A stretch of 64,000 bases of DNA. Origin: Halichondria panicea (Eukaryota > Porifera > Demospongiae > Suberitida > Halichondriidae). The notes beneath the pieces were generated by a model. The model ran no database searches. It was not told the DNA's origin and worked only from the letters and a program-made list of their open reading frames with translations. Both the position numbers and the translations under genes were made by a program. The stretch is from the NCBI RefSeq assembly GCF_963675165.1, contig NC_087378.1, positions 7,456,273 to 7,520,272 on the forward strand, read 5' to 3'. Position 1 is the stretch's first letter. Each line of letters begins with the position of its first letter. Shown one piece after another: positions 33,007-43,892 of this stretch.

Positions 33007-34831
33007 ATGGAGGCTGGTCTAATAGCAGCTAGCGACTTTGAAAGTACTCTGGAGGGAGACAAGACTAGGCCACTAGCTCCAGTATTCAAGTTTCCTCTAA
33101 TAGAACTTGGGAAAAGCTTCAAGACAAGTAAAACGTCTGAAGAGAGAAGCCAAACAGGTCAAGTGGGCCCAGTGCTGCTTTTTGCCATCATAGCATGTGT
33201 CGGTGGAGTCCTGGGCGGTTACAGCCATGGATTCCCTTCTCCCACACTCTATGAGCTGGAAATTTCCTACCAGAGTGGAGAGAGAGTCACTGCATTCTCC
33301 AGTAGCAGCATCTATGAAGGCTTGTTTGGGGTGAGCTAGCTGAGCCAGTGAGCCCCACCCCACCCCCTTTTATACATGTGCACACTTTCTTGTTTCTGCA
33401 GGCCATTGGTCCCATTGGTGGACTGTTTGGGGGCTCAATTGCAGGTCCTGTGTCCGATCGCTTTGGTCGTTCAGCTGCTCTCGTACTGATGAGCGTCCCT
33501 CACCTGATTGGTTGGCTTACCCAGACCTACGCTCCACTAATGCCTACCTTTGATAGTTTTGTGTCAGTTCTCATGATTGGACGATGGTTTACCGGATTCG
33601 GTACCGGCTGGGGATCACTTGTCATAACTGTAGGTGTACACTAACTACATCACTTTACACCTAATTAAAAGGTCATGCTTTGTGAATGCCATTAGTTTCC
33701 CCACGTATGTATACTGTTATACATGTCTGCATTCACATAACATTAATAATACAGGTATATATTGTGGAGATCTCTCCTGCAAAGCTCAAGGGTTTATTTG
33801 GTTCCATGTTCTGGTTCTCTAGTTCAATTGGCATCTTGCTGGTGTATGCTCTCGGAGCTATTCCTGGATTTTCTTACTCCAGTCTCTCTCTCTCCACTGC
33901 TGGTCTGGTACTCGTGTGTGTGACCCTCTACTGCTCCCTACCAGAGACTCCTCGGTGGCTAGCTGTCAATCAGAAGATTAAAGAAGCTCGCAAAATATTG
34001 AAAACACTCAGAGGCAAAGAAACAGACATAAGTGTCGAGATGAAAGAGCTTCAAAAGAACATTGAAGATAGTGGAAAATTGACATGGAAAACAAAACTAA
34101 AATATCTCACGAATAAATCTGCTTACAGGCCATTAATTTTATCAGTGATTCTGATGGTGTTTCAGCAATTTACTGGGAGCAACGTAGTGTTATTCTACGC
34201 AGGGACTATACTGTTGGACGCTGAAGTTGTAAACGCTAGTCAAGTGGCTGGTTTTGCTGTTGGATCTACTCAAGTACTGGCTGTGTTTGTGGCTGTTGTT
34301 TTGGTGGACTACTTGGGCCGAAAGGTGCTCCTTGTTACAAGCAGTGTCCTGATATGCATCAGTACTGGAATGCTGGGTCTCTACTACTTCCTAACAGACT
34401 TTATTTGCAGCCAGTACAATGTTACTGCAGTTAATGTGACCCAACTACCCGTTTACTGCGATCCCATTTCAAGCAACTTTTACTCCTTAGCTATTTTCAG
34501 TATTTTATTGTTTATAATTGCGTTTTCTATTGGCTGGTCTACGATACCCTGGATTATGATGAGCGAGCTATCTCCACTCAGGGTCAGAGGAATCGTTAGC
34601 AGTATAGCCATCTTTGTCAACTGGAGTTCAGCTGCATTTGTAACATTTGTTTTCCCGTTGTATCAGAATGTAGTCCAGCACTATGGTAGCTGGTGGACTC
34701 TCACTGTCATCACCTTCCTCAGCATTCCATTTGTTATATTCTTCATACCCGAAACTAAAGGCATGAGTTTGGAGAAAATTGAAGAAGGATTCAAGCCTAA
34801 AGATGACAGTGAAATTACAACAGCTGTATAA
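33007..34831 (+). CDS. SLC2-type facilitative sugar transporter, copy 2, 3 exons
   Basis: Exons 33007-33330, 33402-33629, 33755-34831 give 542 aa. Intron positions are identical to copy 1. The N-terminal cytosolic segment is longer, about 33 extra residues. Signatures PETPRWLAVNQ and PETKGMSLEKIEE are kept. The TM7 motif reads FQQFTGSNVVLFY, where copy 1 has GIN; this Ile-to-Ser change sits next to the sugar-binding Asn and could alter selectivity. Exon 2 and long blocks of exon 3 are nearly identical to copy 1 at the DNA level, while neighbouring blocks diverge strongly. Confidence 0.93.
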
Positions 34832-34986
34832 TTAATTTTTATTGCCATAATTATTTACATATCGGTAATTATAATATTAATTAAATTTTTATAAGCAGAA
34901 AAAATTCTTATTATTGCGTAACAAACACAACCAGAGTTCGTGTTCAATGAAATATATATAATGAAAATAGAGTGGAAAATGTCTGA

Positions 34987-37623
34987 CTAGCTATTAGAGT
35001 TAGAAATGGCGTGTTGCAGTCTAACAATGTTCTCAGCTTGAAGGAGCAGAGGCTTGTCAATCATACGTCCATCAAACACAAACGCTCCCTGAGAGGGAGA
35101 GGGGGAGAGAGAGAGGGGGAGTGAGGGGGGGAGGGAGGGGGAGGGAGAGGGAGGGAGGGGAGAGAGGGGGGGAGAGGGGGAGAGGGAGAAATAAAGCACT
35201 GTAAATTGACCGAGTACATGCACATCACTTTAAGTGCACTGTCTAGTGTGATCGCATCACATTTTGTGTGTACATTTTAGCTGGGGGTTAGCACACCTTT
35301 AGTTAATGATACCTATATACATTAGTTAATGATATCTACATTTGTATAGCCTGTAGGTTGTTGTCATAAAGGGAAGCCTTACTTGCCATGCTCAAGCACC
35401 TAGCTTAATTAGCTATAGTTATAGTGAAGCAAAGGGTATTCAGCCTTAAAACCTTCCATCCCAAGGGGACTTTCCCTACCAACAAATCACTGAAACGTCC
35501 GTAACCCAAGCAATACCACAATAGCTCCAATACCTTGCCAGTTTCCTGATGCCGATGAAACGCTTCAATGAGTTCTGTGGCCCACTTGGTCTGAGTGGAG
35601 GACGGGGAAAAGGCAGCCTGTACGATGGGCACCTGATCAGGGTGGATCACCTGCTTCCCTGTGTAGCCCATACGAGCACCTTCCTCTGACTGGACTCTGA
35701 GACTGTCAAGGTCTGTAGGGGACGAGGAAAAATGTTTACATTGGCACAGAACTAAGCCAGTTCAAAAGGCAACCAAGTACAGAAGGATCACATACAATTA
35801 AGCTGAATACATCATTTTTATTATAGATTTGACACACAAATAAAAGCCTCTTGCTAAGGCTTCTGCACACTTAAGTATGAATACAAAACTTTCTTTATAA
35901 ATTCCTTTATAACTGTGCTCTGATCACGTGTACCTTTGTAGTCAATATCCACGAGGTCGATGGCGTCGAGTCCAAAAGCCTTGGCGTGGGTCACAAGACT
36001 CTGTCTAGCGTAAAGCACTTCATATGCATCCTTTGTTCTAGTACCTCCTGTATAACGGTTAATTGAGGTAGCAGCTATAGAACTCCAGTAAGAAATAGTA
36101 AAAGATTAAGGTCTTGCAAATATCGAGTTAAACACACCGTGTACAGAGATCTGAATAGTGCTAGGGACATACTTTATAGTAAAACTAGGGCTGTAGTCAT
36201 AAAATGCAAGGTTATGCTTGTAAACTTCAACATTTTGAGCTAAAATGTCACACAATACTGTAACGGTAGGATCATCATGAACAGCACAAGAACTTCACAA
36301 CGAACAGTTAGAGTTGCACTGCATATATACATGTAGATACATAACCCAACCCACCTAGTGTGGCCAAGAAGTCGTCTGAACCGAACACGAGAGCACTGAG
36401 GCGTAGATGTCTGGCAGACTGAGTTCCAAACTGGCACACTTCTCTCAAGTTGAGTAGACCCACAGGGCTCTCAATGATCACAATCAGAGGTACTGGAGTG
36501 GTGGTTCCTTCGTGGTGAACACTCAAAGCCAGGTCCAGCTAAGTGTATGGGGGGGGGGGGGAGGGGAGGGAGGGAGGGAGGGAGGGAGGGAGGGAGGGGG
36601 GGGAGGGAGGGGGGGGAGGTGGGGGAGGTGGAGGTACTTAATTTTAGTGTTGTATACATTCACAGGTGGGAAAAAGAGATAAGGCTTTTATACTATGGCA
36701 TTTCCAACTGAACTTTCATTGCCTAAATGTGTGCACAGACTACTGTAGCCTCCTCCACAGGCCTCGTTGCAATACCCAGAGAAAGGGTTTATTTTTGTCC
36801 GGGTCAGTGTTTTGGGGAGGAAGTGGGCGTGGGGATGAGGCTAAGAATACTGTAGTTCTATTAGTAAGAGAGATGTATAACCATCTCTCTATGTATGTAC
36901 CTCAGCTAGGTGTTCCGGTGTGTCACATTTTGGCAGCATAATAGCATCTGGCAGCCCCCCTCCACTGTCATGTGACCCGGAGTACACTGCATCCAGATCG
37001 TCATCCACCAGTCCACTCTCAAACCCGTTAATCCTAACGACAAGCTCCGCTTTAGAGCCGACTGAGCGACAGCCAGCTATAGCACTCCCAACTGATCGCC
37101 GGGCATTCTCCTAGAAAACAGAAAGTGAACTCCATTAGTGTGTTGAGTGTAGATAACATCAAAAAATTAATTTCTCAATAATTATAATTATGCAAAAATT
37201 CTTTGCTGAGATGGGATCAATTCATCACTAGCTAATAAGTTATCTATAGTTGAAAATTAAATGATTCTAGAGCTGTCAATTTAAAACAGCCACCCACCCT
37301 TAATCTCTTAACGTTACCTTCTGATTGACAGCCACTCCATCTTCCAAGTCGAAGGCAAGTGTATCGACACACAGTGAAGCAGCCTTGTTTATCTTCCTCT
37401 TGTCAGATGCCGGTACATACATGAGCGCCCTACGAGCATGGAACATATTACTTGAGCTACAGTAGAAGCGACTCAAAGGGCCGGTCGAAACTCGACTCGA
37501 GACGCTGGTCCTAGAGAGTGCATTTCTTGTCAAGGAGGTTGCTGAACTTCTGAACAGTAGATCGATTTTTCTCAGACACATAAAGGTTCTTGACACAACG
37601 CAATTTGCTAGTGAATTTGACAT
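34987..37623 (-). CDS. CLYBL: Citramalyl-CoA lyase, mitochondrial (CLYBL), 6 exons
   Basis: Exons: 37318-37623, 36901-37110, 36355-36538, about 35933-36047, about 35533-35713, and about 34987-35090. The first ~60 residues are Ser/Arg-rich with almost no acidic residues, a typical mitochondrial presequence. The HpcH/HpaI aldolase-type barrel follows. LMYVPASDKRKINKA, DTLAFDLEDGVA, LVVRING (substrate Arg), PLIVIIESPVGLLNL (metal Glu) and VFGSDDF (metal Asp) are visible, with GKQVIHPDQV near the end. CLYBL cleaves citramalyl-CoA in the itaconate/C5 pathway and protects vitamin B12 metabolism. The ends of the three 3' exons were not all pinned to the base. It is head-to-head with PTRHD1. Confidence 0.92.
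35091..35190. repeat. GGGAGAG-rich low-complexity tract
   Basis: Purine-rich (GGGAG)n sequence on the plus strand lies directly next to the last CLYBL exon. On the transcript strand it is a long CT-rich polypyrimidine tract before the acceptor. Confidence 0.9.
36541..36640. repeat. (GGGA)n low-complexity tract
   Basis: A G-rich run of GGGA units lies next to the CLYBL exon ending at 36538, again the polypyrimidine tract of that acceptor on the transcript strand. It has G-quadruplex potential on the plus strand. Confidence 0.9.
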
Positions 37624-37903
37624 TTCTTCAAACAGTGGCCATCAAACATCAAATGAATATTTTATGGGAATTGGCTATTGAAATTAGGGGAATGGTCGTC
37701 CCTAGGAAAAAGCTGTTACAGCATTTTGCTAGTGAGGCTTAGAAAAACAATGATCTTTCCCCTTATTAAATTTTAACAGCAAGTCAAAGACACACAGTTT
37801 TGGACTGGGGTATGGAAGAAGCTTATGAATGTATGATGTATGGTCAACCCATTGACATATTGAAGAATTGCTTCCTTTCTTACAAACACAGGTGTATGAA
37901 GTG

Positions 37904-38377
37904 ATGGCAGGGAAGCAAGCAAGTGTGCTCGTGCAGTACATTGCCGTGCGAGGAGACTTGGCGGAGAAGTGGCCAATGGGTGCTATAATAGCTCAGGCCT
38001 GTCATGCGGCCACTGCTGTCATGCATGTCTTCAAAGACGATCCCAACACTGTACAGTACCTCAGCGACCTGGATCGAATGCACAAAATTATCCTCAAGGT
38101 ATTAAAGGAGGTACTTGGTAGTCTATGGACGTACGAACACACTTCAATATAATTATCCATATAATTTTATACACGCCAATTCATACTTTTATACTGTTTT
38201 CCACAGGTGCCTAATGAGGGTGAGCTGAATGCACTTGTCAGTGTACTGGAGAGCAACAATAAAGACTTCAAGTTATGGGTAGAGCAGCCCGAGAACTACC
38301 CAACTTGCCTGGCAACCAAGCCTTATATCAAAACTGAGATACAAGACTATTTTAAGAAGTTTAAACTCTTGAAATAA
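37904..38377 (+). CDS. PTRHD1: Peptidyl-tRNA hydrolase domain protein PTRHD1, 2 exons
   Basis: Exons 37904-38098 and 38207-38377 give 121 aa beginning MAGKQASVLVQYIAVRGDL. The PTH2-like fold is shown by WPMGAIIAQACHAATA (family GxxxAQxxHA-type motif), LDRMHKIILKV and LWVEQPENYPTCLATKPY, which closely follow vertebrate PTRHD1. It may act on peptidyl-tRNA or lack that activity; the human gene is linked to parkinsonism with intellectual disability. An in-frame upstream ATG at 37868 exists, but a 3' splice site (AAACACAG) lies between it and 37904. I therefore prefer 37904, with a possible 5'-UTR intron. Confidence 0.9.
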
Positions 38378-38721
38378 ACATTCAATGTTACATGCAACAG
38401 TATATACCTATGTTTAATAGTTGAAATGTGTTTCTGATCAGCCACCCCCTAAATTTATTTTTTTCTGTATTACAGTTTCTCATGAAAATTGTAAAGGAAA
38501 GATTGCTAATCGGTTGGTTGGCATGCAACACGTAGGCCAAATATGCACTGTTTAAAGAGAGAACAACCAAATAATTTTTAATTTGAATCGATTAAATAGA
38601 AATTATGAACGAGAGATAAATGAAGATAAATGAAAATGACTGTTGAATATATAAATAGAAAAAAGCATGATCGATGAACTTCCGAGAAAATATTGTTGTG
38701 ATAGAGTTTTTTGTTCCATAA
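38378..38721. other. Convergent 3' intergenic region, PTRHD1 / POP1
   Basis: This 344-base AT-rich stretch lies between two stop codons. It has no coding potential I can support and no recognisable repeat or RNA. Confidence 0.4.
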
Positions 38722-41700
38722 TTACAAAAGTTCAATTCTCACAAACCAGTACTGTGTTCCATTCCCACGCACCAAGGCAAGGGGTTCACACACGCCGGGG
38801 GCAGAATAGCTCTTGGAGAGGATCTCCATAAAACCAGCAAAGGTGCAGAATCCCACACCAGAGTGGAGAGATTTGGTGTGTCGATAGCCGGCCGATGTTA
38901 CGTAGCCAAACGTCTCTCTCTTTGGTTGCACAGGGTGGAGGTGGTAGTCTTCTGTGGCAGCTGCTTGCCATGGTGGCATATCACCATCAGACTCTGTATA
39001 CAATACATAGGAATTATGAAGAGCATAAAAATGGCAATTCAGGACATGTATCATAATTATGACTAAAGAATGCTGCTGCTTTGCAATTAAGATATAGTTA
39101 TCTACATGTACTAAAATCAGGGGGAAACATGAAATGGTATCATACTATGGATCTGTATCATACATAGCTCTACACTAATATATTATACCTTCTTCTGCGA
39201 TTTTCTTCAGACGCGTCCCCACGAGTTTCCTCTTCTCCTTGACCTCTGCTTTTCGCCTTGAAGACAGTGAGCTTACTCCAATCGTCAGCGAGTCTCCCTC
39301 GACCACAGTCATACCCTTAGGGTTGATCTCCTCCTTGGGACCAGAGTGGGGACGTGAGCGGCTACACGATACGAGGGGGGCAAAGTCAGACACAGACGGG
39401 ACCGAAATTACATCATGACTTGAGAGCGTTCCACGCTGATACATTTGTAGCTTGATTCCCAATAGTGCTGAGCAATGCGTCTTTAGATACTCATCGATAG
39501 AGAACTCCCTCAACGCCATCTTGAATGAATGCTGAAGATGGGACAGATTGACTTGAGCAGATTTCATGTACTTCTTGGAGAAAAGATGGTCAACAAACTG
39601 AGCAAGGGCAGCGAGGACTTCAGTCGATCTCAGAACATAGAAACTGAGTGTGGAAGGATCTGTGTCTAGTGGTGAACCTTCGCAGACAAGAGGCCTCTTT
39701 CGAAGCTTTTCACTTCCAGTGTCTTCCGGATAAGATTCGTCAAAATCTTGGCAAAGTTCCTCAGTGTCATTCTCGAGTTTCATTCGCTTCGACGACTGAG
39801 ACAGGCAACAAAATCGATCAAGTCTCGACTCTTGAGACCACACAGCGAGAATTTCCCCCCAAGGGTACTCAAACGGTGAGGCTATCAAAAACTTTCCATA
39901 ATTTCTCCGCTTGTCAGGGGGGTAGGACTCGTACTTTTCTAAAAGGTGCTTCTTCTCTTCGTCACAGTGTGCCTGGCCAGATACAGTGTCCGGAAAATCA
40001 TCGGGAAAATGCTGAATCTGTAACTCCATTGAGCACTGCTTCAATTCGTCCAGCCCACAAGCTCGTGCACCGTGGTAGATCAACGATACCCAGAACTCGT
40101 TACCCCAATTGGGAGGTAGAATAATGTCCCAGCCACAAGTAGCAGTCGATGAGCCATGGCTGGGAATTCGTCGAGAGGCGGAGCCCACTGTTTGCTGTAT
40201 CAGGAGGACTGGGATTTTGGCAACTTTTTGGTCCAGTTTAAGTGATGGCGATTGAGTAAGGTGCTGTGAGCGAAGGTCATTGATATGCTGAGTCGATTCT
40301 TTGGAATCTGAGACAACGGCTTTGATGTACAAATTCCAGAGGGGAGAGTAGGCCACACCCACAGGAAGTGACTCGATGGCCGCTTGAGCATCTTCCATGC
40401 AAGGCTTCTTGACTTCTTCTTCTTTGCTGCCATTCACTAGCTGGTTCTTTCCGAGGGGATAGTATTTGGACACCATATCGAGTTTATGTGAGGGGGTAGA
40501 CAAACGAGGGTCTAGCACAGTCATGCTGAGTACTGTACCCCGTTGGAAATGGGCGGGGCTAGGTACGCTCTTAATGGTAGGGTGGGTACCAGAAAGCAGA
40601 CGGCAATGTTCGTAGAAACTGTTTTGACCTGTTCCCCTCCACCATCGAGGTGTATCAGGCCCTTTTGGTGGTGGGTCTACTTCCATAGAATCAGAGCTGG
40701 GCTCACTGTCACCAGCCTGTTCCGGATCAAACACAGGCTTCAAAGCTTCCATCAGTAGAGCGTGAGAGCGAGGGCCAATGAGTCGAAATCGAACCAAATC
40801 TGAGCCTAGGTCTTGCACTGCTATCAGTTCATTCTCATCATCAGTCGAAACTTCTTTAGTCTTGAATGCTGCGACACAATCGTTGATTTCAGAGAGCACC
40901 TCCTTGTGCATGGCTGGGTGAGACCACACCCACAAGCTGGTGGGTTCGTTATCAGCAATAATTCCTTGTTCTTGTTGGGCTACATCAGGGGGTAGGGCTT
41001 TCCAGAGGAATTGGACGGGACCAACAGCACCCTGAGGGTACTCCCCACGTCTGTAGAGAACGGCTTTCCCTTCTCTGCCTCCAGTGAGGAATGCTTTTCC
41101 AGCAATGGTAAGACCTGCATAAAGACATAAAGAGTGTGCTGATCATTACGTTTACTATTTTGGATAACAATGGTACAGTATAATTAATCAGCTAGCTAGT
41201 ATTATGCTCTGTATAACAGTGTGTACAACGCAATGTGCATGGTTGGTGGCTTAAACTATCTTACTGCAGCAGGTTTAAAAAGAGAGCTATTTACCAGTTT
41301 CAGAGTTGAAAAGTGGAGCAAGACACTTGATAACGTTAGCCTGGACACCTGTCACCTGCACGCAACTGAAGTAGGAAATGTCCTGTAAAAGGGGAAAAAG
41401 TATTCATGATGTAATGTAAACAATTACAATATTGATGCTTATTAGTCAGCACATGCACTTTTTAGGGATATTCCCAGGGAAAACACTTGAAAATTGATCA
41501 CAGCAAAAGTGAAGAGGTGAAAACCATGCAAAGTGTACCTAGATACTTCTTCTGTGCTTACGCTAATCAAACAGCCGTGAGTCAGTGACTTATAGGCAGC
41601 CCTCACTCCTTTGTCAGAGCAGTGCTTGCTCAACTGGTAGCCATACTTGCTGCACATTTTCATTCTCTTGGTATGCCACAGATGAGTCTCTAACCACTTG

Positions 41701-42599
41701 TGAATCCTTTGCCTCTGGGCGTAAGTTGATTGAAGGTTGCAAGTGTTTCTTCTGTGCTTCCGGCTTCGTTTGTTCTTATCAGCAGATCCATCAGCCATTG
41801 ATTTCTCCATCTTGAAGTATGAAGTAAATTGCATAGATTGTATAAAAAAATTGATATCAAATGTACACTAGTCTAAGGGCCATTTAACAATTAAATTTTG
41901 AGAGACTAATAACTATGCTAGGCTTTCCCCTGGAGCATAATAGGTGTTGTAAACAAACGCAAAACTAAACTATAGCTACTTTAATAACTGTACTGGGTGT
42001 AACTCTCACCTCTCTAGCAGCTGCCTCCCTGCATCTTCTAGGAAGCCTCTTGACGTTGTGACTAGCTGCTCTTCGTCGCATGTGCCTGGGGAGTTTTTGA
42101 GAGGTCAATTTTCCACCCTCTTTGGATGACACTGCCTGGACCATGTTTTTCATCTCGGTGGCTCTGGCTTCTGCAAAATCCAGCACATGAACGCCGCATG
42201 GTCCATCCTCACCTGCGATGTTCAATGTTCAATTAATTTATGGCTATGTCTGCATGAACTAAATGCCTGACTGACTACTAGTACCTATCTACCTGTTATG
42301 TTTGGGGGCTCGTTTCTGAGCCGTTTCACTCTTCTCTTGGAGCGGCCTGACATCTTTGCAGACGGCGAAGACTCAGCTACATTTCCTCCATTCTTACGAT
42401 TCTGTTCTGCCTCTCCAGCTCCAGTCTCAATCTCCATTGACTCAACTTTCATGACTTTTACTGGCGGCTCACAGAGAGCCAACAATTCGCTTTCACTCTG
42501 AGACTCGTACATTGAGCTGATCTTGACCTTGGTCACTCCAAGAGAGCAGTCCTCAGGTAGTACAGGCACGCAAATAGGCTTTTTTTCATCTTCCATCAT
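38722..42599 (-). CDS. POP1: Ribonuclease P/MRP protein subunit POP1, 6 exons
   Basis: Exons: 42293-42599, 42010-42212, 41562-41810, 41295-41382, 39189-41114, 38722-38993. The sum of 3045 bases gives 1014 aa, near the human 1024. The N-terminal POP1 domain has [34 protein letters not shown] and [12 protein letters not shown], all highly conserved. A POPLD domain lies in the middle, and the C terminus ([19 protein letters not shown]) is the conserved glycine-cleavage-T-like end. POP1 is the largest scaffold subunit of nuclear RNase P and RNase MRP, which process tRNA and rRNA precursors. I chose the ATG at 42599 (MMEDEKKP). An in-frame ATG at 42740 would overlap the first RIDA exon and is less likely. 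Confidence 0.94.
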
Positions 42600-42699
42600 G
42601 CATTGATTTGTTGACTGTTCTGTTGCTGCCACGTGGAGTGCTCGATTACTTGCCGCAAGCTGAGCCACTCCCACTTTTCTTTTGCAAACTTCCAAGAAG
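42600..42699. promoter_or_regulatory. Very short divergent promoter, POP1 / RIDA
   Basis: Start codons of POP1 (-, 42599) and RIDA (+, 42700) leave only 100 bases. Transcription start sites must overlap or lie within each other's 5' untranslated regions. No TATA box is evident. Confidence 0.5.
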
Positions 42700-43703
42700 A
42701 TGGCTAACAAAATCTTCAGGAAAATCATCAGTACTCCCAATGCGCCTGCGGCTATTGGGCCTTACAGGTAGATGTGCATACACAGAGGCAATGCTCTAGA
42801 TTATAATTCTGTTTTTGCAGCCAAGCTGTGCTGGTTAATACCACTTTATATTTGTCAGGACAAATCGGACTAGACCCCAAGGTACTAGTTAACTGCATTT
42901 GCTAATCATTGTGTTCATTTGTTTAAGACTGGGGTTTTTGTTTCTGACAATGTCGATGATCAAGCTCGCCAATCGTTGATAAATCTGGGTGCTGTTCTAG
43001 AAGCTGCTGGTACCTCTTTCGATAAGGGTGAGTGAAAACTCGTTTGAATCATGCTTATTGCAGCTTCTTTTTTAGTGGTGAAAACAACAGTTCTCTTTGC
43101 GGACCTCAACGATTTTGAATCGGTCAACGCCATTTATGCCACCTGTAAGGATGTATACTCAAAACTAGCTTTTCAGTTTTGTTTTTTAATGTTTGTTTCT
43201 CTCCATGTCCAGATTTCAAAGATAAGCAACCAGCCAGGGCTGCATTTCAGGCAACAAAACTACCCAAGGTGAGACCTAGTTGGGCGTGGCTCAATCGTCC
43301 CCTGACGGGAGGTCGGGTTGCAAGCCTACCTGGGATTTGTTCTGCGCCACTATAGTGGCGCCCTATCAAATTGCAGCATTTTTCACGTGCTTGGTTACAG
43401 TTCAACAGAACAAATCCTAGATAAGCTTGCAACCTGACCTCCCGTCAGGAGACAGTCGAGCCACGCCCAACTAGGTGAAACCCACCATAAAGTTGTAGTG
43501 CTTACTATAATAGCCATGCACAACTTCCTTTGATAATGTATTGTCGGCTTTGCACCTGATTAAGGTAGGACAGATCACACAGATTACATGTGATCTATTG
43601 TCTGTTTTGTACTGGTTCACTTTGATTATTATTTTGTTCTTTATAGGGGGCAAAGGTTGAGATTGAAGCTGTTGCTGTTGTTGGAGAGATTATAGATGAG
43701 TAG
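42700..43703 (+). CDS. RIDA: Reactive intermediate imine deaminase (RidA/UK114), 6 exons
   Basis: Exons: 42700-42767, 42821-42881, 42928-43027, 43076-43144, 43213-43268, 43647-43703. The protein of about 136 aa begins MANKIFRKIISTPNAPAAIG, with PAAIGPYSQAV, YLSGQIGLDPKTG, the long RQSLINLGAVLEAAG helix, VVKTTVLFADLNDF, and the C-terminal motif ARAAFQATKLPKGAKVEIEA (family PxRxxxQVxxLPxxxxVEIE). RidA trimers hydrolyse reactive 2-aminoacrylate and other enamines/imines made by PLP enzymes. The catalytic Arg of the family corresponds to the one in PARAAFQ. The fifth intron contains a palindromic MITE. Confidence 0.95.
43270..43477. mobile_element. Long palindromic MITE in a RIDA intron
   Basis: 43271-43345 is the reverse complement, at about 85-90%, of 43400-43476. 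The arms include CCTAGTTGGGCGTGGCTC and CTGACGGGAGGTC. The centre contains a further perfect palindrome, CGCCACTATAGTGGCG. The left end begins two bases after the exon-5 donor GTGAGA. It is non-coding, about 206 bases long, and fits a foldback DNA transposon. Confidence 0.8.
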
Positions 43704-43892
43704 GTCTCATTATCATTTGTTAACCATGACTTTATATGAGCTTTATTCCTGTCGTACAAAGGTCAAAGGAACGTTTAATGATAAATAGTTGTTTATAGTC
43801 ACATAATTATAATTATTATTAATTATTATTATGCAGTAAATAAATTATGTGAAAAACTAGAGAATGGTAGCAGTTTGAAAATTACTGGGTAG

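Noticed and set aside
39648-40124. 158-aa plus-strand ORF opposite POP1
   Set aside because: It lies entirely within the conserved POP1 coding exon on the other strand and shows no recognisable domain.
42600-42740. N-terminal extension of POP1 to the ATG at 42740
   Set aside because: It would overlap the first RIDA coding exon, and the extra residues do not resemble other POP1 proteins. The ATG at 42599 is preferred, though the case is left open in the findings.
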